Positions 5,425 to 8,337 of a stretch of 8,337 bases of DNA are shown here, in pieces. How positions within the stretch are numbered: the stretch's first letter is position 1; each line of letters starts with the position of its first letter. The notes beneath the pieces are model-generated. The model saw only the letters and a program-made list of their open reading frames with translations. It was not told where the DNA came from and did not search any database. Source of the stretch: Actinomycetota bacterium (GTDB lineage Bacteria; Actinomycetota; Acidimicrobiia; Acidimicrobiales; Iamiaceae); NCBI GenBank assembly GCA_018268545.1, contig JAFDWI010000062.1, forward strand, positions 1 through 8,337. Direction: 5' to 3'. The position numbers were made by a program, and so were the translations under genes.

Positions 5425-6485
5425 CGGATCGCCGGTCGCCCCTCGACGAAGTCCATCGGGCCGCCGGCGCGCGCATGGTGCCCTTCGGCGGTTGGGAGAT
5501 GCCGCTCCAGTACGCCACCGGCACCCTCGCGGAACATCGAGCATGCCGTGGTGACGCTGTCGTTTTCGATGTCAGCCACCTCGGTGCGGTGGTGTTCGAG
5601 GGGCCCGAGGCCCATGATCGGATCCAGTCGGCGTTCACCAACGACCTCGATCGGATCGCGCCGGGCCGCGCCCAGTACACGCACCTGCTGGACGACGCCG
5701 ACGCATCGGTGCTCGACGACATCATCGTGTGGTGGGTCGACCCGGAGACCTTCATCGTGATGCCGAATGCGTCGAACACCGATCGCGTGATCGATGCGCT
5801 CGGTTCGCCGTCGCGCGATGTGACCACGGAGCGGGTGGTGCTCGCCCTCCAGGGGCCACGGGTCCGCGAGCGCATCGCGGCGGTCTTCCCGGAGGCTGCC
5901 GAGGTCGGACGGTTCCGTGTCGCCCGCCTGGTGTGGAACGGGAATGCCTGCATCGTGGCCGGAACGGGGTACACCGGCGAAGACGGCATCGAGGTCCATG
6001 TGCCGGCAGCGGGCGCCGCGGCACTGTGGGCGGCGGTCGTCGATGCGGGGTTCACCCCCGCGGGGCTCGGGGCGCGCGACACGCTCCGACTCGAAGCCGG
6101 GCTCCCGCTCCACGGGCACGAACTGGGTCCGGGGATCACGCCGTTGCAGGCCGGACTCGGCTGGGTCGTCGGTTGGGCCAAGGGCGACTTCCGCGGTCGT
6201 GGCGCCCTGGAGGCAGAACGTGACGCCGGCATCGCACGGCATCTGGTCGGCATCCGGGTTCCCGGTCGTCGACCACCTCGGGCCGATCGGCGCGTCACCG
6301 TCGAGGGTCGGGACGTCGGCGTCGTGACGAGCGGCAATTTCTCGCCGTCGCTCGAGACCGGCATCGCGCTCGCGCTCGTCGAAGTCGCGGTCGTCGTGGG
6401 CGACGAGGTGTCGATCTCGACGGACCGCGACATGCTCGACGGCGTGGTCGTCGACCTACCGTTCCTCGATCTGCCCTCGTCCTGA
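5421..6485 (+). CDS. gcvT: Glycine cleavage system T protein (aminomethyltransferase)
   Basis: This 354-residue protein is at the family's usual length. GcvT takes the aminomethyl group from the lipoyl arm of GcvH, releases ammonia, and transfers the carbon to tetrahydrofolate as 5,10-methylene-THF. Visible signatures are PFGGWEMPLQY (21-31), VVFDVSHLGAVVFEGPEA (47-64), FTNDLDRIAPGRAQYTHLL (72-90), SVLDDIIVWW with D99-D100 in the catalytic-Asp region (96-105), LQGPRVRE, GTGYTGEDGIEVHVP (181-195), GLGARDTLRLEAGLPLHGHEL (215-235) and VTSGNFSPSLETGIALALV (302-320). The GTG at 5421 overlaps the preceding MerR stop (GTGA) and has no ribosome binding site, so it depends on translation of the regulator. 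The SHLGAV segment differs slightly from the common SHMGEV. Unlike in M. tuberculosis, where as I recall gcvT lies elsewhere, it is placed inside this cluster. It converges on gcvP with a 20-base gap. Confidence 0.96.
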   Translation: MTDRRSPLDEVHRAAGARMVPFGGWEMPLQYATGTLAEHRACRGDAVVFDVSHLGAVVFEGPEAHDRIQSAFTNDLDRIAPGRAQYTHLLDDADASVLDDIIVWWVDPETFIVMPNASNTDRVIDALGSPSRDVTTERVVLALQGPRVRERIAAVFPEAAEVGRFRVARLVWNGNACIVAGTGYTGEDGIEVHVPAAGAAALWAAVVDAGFTPAGLGARDTLRLEAGLPLHGHELGPGITPLQAGLGWVVGWAKGDFRGRGALEAERDAGIARHLVGIRVPGRRPPRADRRVTVEGRDVGVVTSGNFSPSLETGIALALVEVAVVVGDEVSISTDRDMLDGVVVDLPFLDLPSS

Positions 6486-6496
6486 GGGAGCGACCT

Positions 6497-6514
6497 GGTG
6501 CCGTGTCACGCACC
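6497..6514. terminator. Weak hairpin between the convergent gcvT and gcvP ends
   Basis: GGTGC at 6497-6501 pairs with GCACC at 6510-6514 around an 8-base loop, across the 20-base gap between the two stop codons and into the last codons of gcvP. There is no T run on either side. It is the only structure placed to stop both transcripts, but it is short and may be chance. Confidence 0.2.
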
Positions 6515-8337
6515 ATAGGTTTCGATCGGCGGACACGAGCAGACCAAGTTGCGGTCACCGTGGACACCGTCGATCCGTCGCACCGGCGGGAAGTACCGGT
6601 CGCTGCGAACCGAACCGCTCGGATAGGTCGCCTCGAACCTCGAGTAGGGATGGTCCCACTCGCCGGCGATCATCGCGACCGTGTGGGGCGCGTTGTACAG
6701 GGGGTTGTCGTCCGCGGGCCAGTCACCGCGTGCGACCCGGTCGATCTCGGCACGGATCGCGAGCATCGCGTCGCAGAAGCGATCGAGCTCTCCGAGGTCT
6801 TCGGATTCGGTGGGTTCGACCATCAGCGTTCCTGCTACCGGGAAGCTCATGGTCGGTGCGTGGAACCCATGATCGATCAGACGCTTCGCGACATCGTCGA
6901 CGGTCACGCCCGTGGACTTGGTGATCCCGCGCAGGTCGAGGATGCACTCGTGCGCAACATGGCCCGACGCCCCGACGTACAAGATCGGGTAGGCCGCGCT
7001 GAGGCGTGCCGCGATGTAGTTCGCGTTCAGGATCGCGACCTTCGAGGCTTCGGTCAGGCCTTCGGCTCCCATCATCTGCAGGTACATCCACGGAATGGCG
7101 AGGATGCCCGCCGATCCAGTGGGTGCCGCCGCGATCGGACCGATCCCGGTTGCGGGCCCCGCATCGGGGTCGAGTGGATGGTTGGGCAGAAACGGTGCAA
7201 GGTGCGCGGCGACGGCGACCGGTCCGATGCCGGGGCCACCACCCCCGTGAGGGATGCAGAACGTCTTGTGGAGGTTCAGGTGTGACACGTCGGCCCCGAA
7301 TGCACCGGGGCGCGCCAGGCCCACCATCGCGTTCAGGTTCGCCCCGTCGAGATACACCTGGCCGCCCGCGGCGTGCACCGCCTCGCAGATCTCGACGACG
7401 GCTTCCTCGAAGACCCCGTGGGTCGACGGGTACGTGATCATCAGGACTGCGAGTTCGTCGCCGTAGGTGTCGATCTTGGCCCGGAGGTCGGCCACGTCGA
7501 CATTTCCCTCCTCGTCGCATGCGACGACCACGACCCGCATGCCGGCCATGGTCGCGCTCGCGGCATTGGTGCCGTGGGCGGACGACGGGATCAGGCAGAC
7601 GTCTCGGGCAACATCACCGCGCGAGGCATGCCAGGCCCGCACGGCGAGGAGGCCGGCGAGTTCACCCTGGGATCCCGCATTCGGCTGCAGGGACACCGCC
7701 GCATAACCGGTGATCTCGACGAGTGCGGCTTCGAGGTCGTCGATCATCCGCCGGTATCCCAGCCGTCCATCCGCGGGGGAGAACGGGTGGATCGACGCGA
7801 ACTCGGGCCACGAGATCGGTTCCATCTCGGCTGCGGCGTTGAGCTTCATCGTGCAGGATCCCAAGGGGATCATCGTGCGGTCGAGGGCGAGGTCGGCGTC
7901 GGCGAGTCGCCGGAGGTAGCGCATCATCGCGGTTTCCGAGCGGTGGGAGGCGAAGACCTCGGCGGTGCAGAACGGCGTGGTCCGCGGACCCGAGCCGGCG
8001 AAGGGCCGTCCGCTCCCGGATCCGTCGGATCCCGACTCGTCGTCCAGTCCGAATGCAGCCAGCACCGATCGCAGATCATCGACGGTGGTCGTCTCGTCAC
8101 AGGCGATCCCGACATGGTCGGCATCGACCAGGCGCAGGTCGATCCCGTGCCCCGCGGCCGCTTCGACGATCGTCTCGGCACGGCCCTCGACGCGCGCGGT
8201 GATCGTGTCGAAGAACTCCTCCGCGGTCAGGGTGATGCCTTCGGCGGCGAGGCGGTCTGCCAGGAAACTGGCCGACCGATGGATCTGCTCCGCGATGCGG
8301 GTGAGTCCGTCGGGGCCGTGGTACACCGCGTAGGCAC
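6506..8337 (-). CDS. gcvP: Glycine dehydrogenase (decarboxylating), P protein of glycine cleavage (5' end missing)
   Basis: About 610 residues of a protein normally near 950 are present; the N-terminal third lies beyond the right edge. The GTG at 8324-8326 is an internal valine in AYAVYHGPDGL, not a start. GcvP is a PLP enzyme that decarboxylates glycine and passes the aminomethyl group to GcvH. The visible part holds the end of the first GcvP half, a Gly/Ser-rich linker (about 8000-8045), and the complete second half. That half begins CTAEVFASHRSETAMMRYLRR and includes MIPLGSCTMKLNAAAEMEP, VSLQPNAGSQGELAGLLA, SSAHGTNAASATMAGM and MITYPSTHGVFEE. The PLP-lysine motif HLNLHKTFCIPHGGGGPG has its lysine codon at 7265-7267. 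The sequence ends VCSCPPIETYGA before a TGA at 6508-6506. All expected motifs are intact. Being single-chain rather than split GcvPA/GcvPB fits actinobacteria. It is on the opposite strand to gcvH and gcvT, so its promoter is outside the window and the subunits are not made from one message. Confidence 0.96.
   Translation of the reverse strand, partial: AYAVYHGPDGLTRIAEQIHRSASFLADRLAAEGITLTAEEFFDTITARVEGRAETIVEAAAGHGIDLRLVDADHVGIACDETTTVDDLRSVLAAFGLDDESGSDGSGSGRPFAGSGPRTTPFCTAEVFASHRSETAMMRYLRRLADADLALDRTMIPLGSCTMKLNAAAEMEPISWPEFASIHPFSPADGRLGYRRMIDDLEAALVEITGYAAVSLQPNAGSQGELAGLLAVRAWHASRGDVARDVCLIPSSAHGTNAASATMAGMRVVVVACDEEGNVDVADLRAKIDTYGDELAVLMITYPSTHGVFEEAVVEICEAVHAAGGQVYLDGANLNAMVGLARPGAFGADVSHLNLHKTFCIPHGGGGPGIGPVAVAAHLAPFLPNHPLDPDAGPATGIGPIAAAPTGSAGILAIPWMYLQMMGAEGLTEASKVAILNANYIAARLSAAYPILYVGASGHVAHECILDLRGITKSTGVTVDDVAKRLIDHGFHAPTMSFPVAGTLMVEPTESEDLGELDRFCDAMLAIRAEIDRVARGDWPADDNPLYNAPHTVAMIAGEWDHPYSRFEATYPSGSVRSDRYFPPVRRIDGVHGDRNLVCSCPPIETYGA

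Noticed and set aside
5286..6433. Long minus-strand frames opposite gcvT
   Set aside because: They are antisense shadows of a clear gcvT, with high-GC codon-position artefacts and no family resemblance.
8324..8326. GTG as the start codon of gcvP
   Set aside because: The frame is open to the window edge and the preceding codons read A-Y-A, giving the normal internal sequence AYAVYHGPDGL; the first third of the protein is still missing.
1..8337. CRISPR arrays, insertion sequences, tRNA or rRNA genes
   Set aside because: No regularly spaced repeats, transposase-like proteins, terminal inverted repeats or RNA-gene signatures were seen on either strand; nearly all bases belong to recognised coding genes.

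Overview
The window is high-GC DNA (about two thirds G+C by eye) packed with genes and looks like chromosome from the Actinomycetota. The main reason is gene order. The run gcvH, garA-like FHA protein, MerR regulator, DUF151 nuclease-like protein, second MerR regulator matches, gene for gene from memory, the Mycobacterium tuberculosis segment Rv1826-Rv1827-Rv1828-Rv1829-Rv1830, with gcvB at Rv1832. Differences from mycobacteria suggest a more distant lineage, perhaps Acidimicrobiia: an embedded gcvT, a zinc-ribbon FHA protein, and an upstream nucleotidyltransferase/phosphomannomutase fusion. That placement is inference.

Layout, left to right. Bases 3-2132 (+) hold the 3' part of a sugar-phosphate nucleotidyltransferase / left-handed beta-helix / phosphomannomutase-like fusion whose start lies before the window. 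An 80-base gap carries a likely promoter for gcvH (2213-2593), followed at close spacing by a GarA-type FHA protein (2610-3080) and an FtsR-type MerR regulator (3077-4159, TTG start overlapping the preceding stop). A 131-base gap holds an inverted repeat, a -10-like hexamer and a 27-codon leader ORF (4211-4294). The leader's stop overlaps the start of a DUF151/bifunctional-nuclease protein (4291-4791). A 132-base gap holds the best promoter in the window (TTGACA, 18 bases, TACGTT). It precedes a second MerR regulator (4924-5424), to which gcvT (5421-6485) is coupled by a GTGA overlap. The 3' two thirds of gcvP (6506-8337) lie on the minus strand, converging on gcvT with only 20 bases between stop codons.

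How it fits together. GcvH, GcvT and GcvP are three of the four glycine-cleavage proteins; the fourth, dihydrolipoamide dehydrogenase, is not here. They break glycine into CO2, ammonia and a methylene group on tetrahydrofolate. GarA proteins are phosphorylation-switched controllers of 2-oxoglutarate and glutamate enzymes in mycobacteria and corynebacteria, and FtsR controls cell-division genes in Corynebacterium. The cluster therefore joins one-carbon/nitrogen metabolism with Ser/Thr-kinase signalling and MerR-type regulation. No mobile element, CRISPR array, tRNA or rRNA was seen. Nothing here is clearly an undescribed system. The items most worth a second look are the apparent leaderless mini-ORF before the DUF151 gene, the zinc-ribbon GarA, the long disordered insert in the FtsR homologue with a possible internal start, and the mutase domain that lacks the canonical catalytic serine motif.
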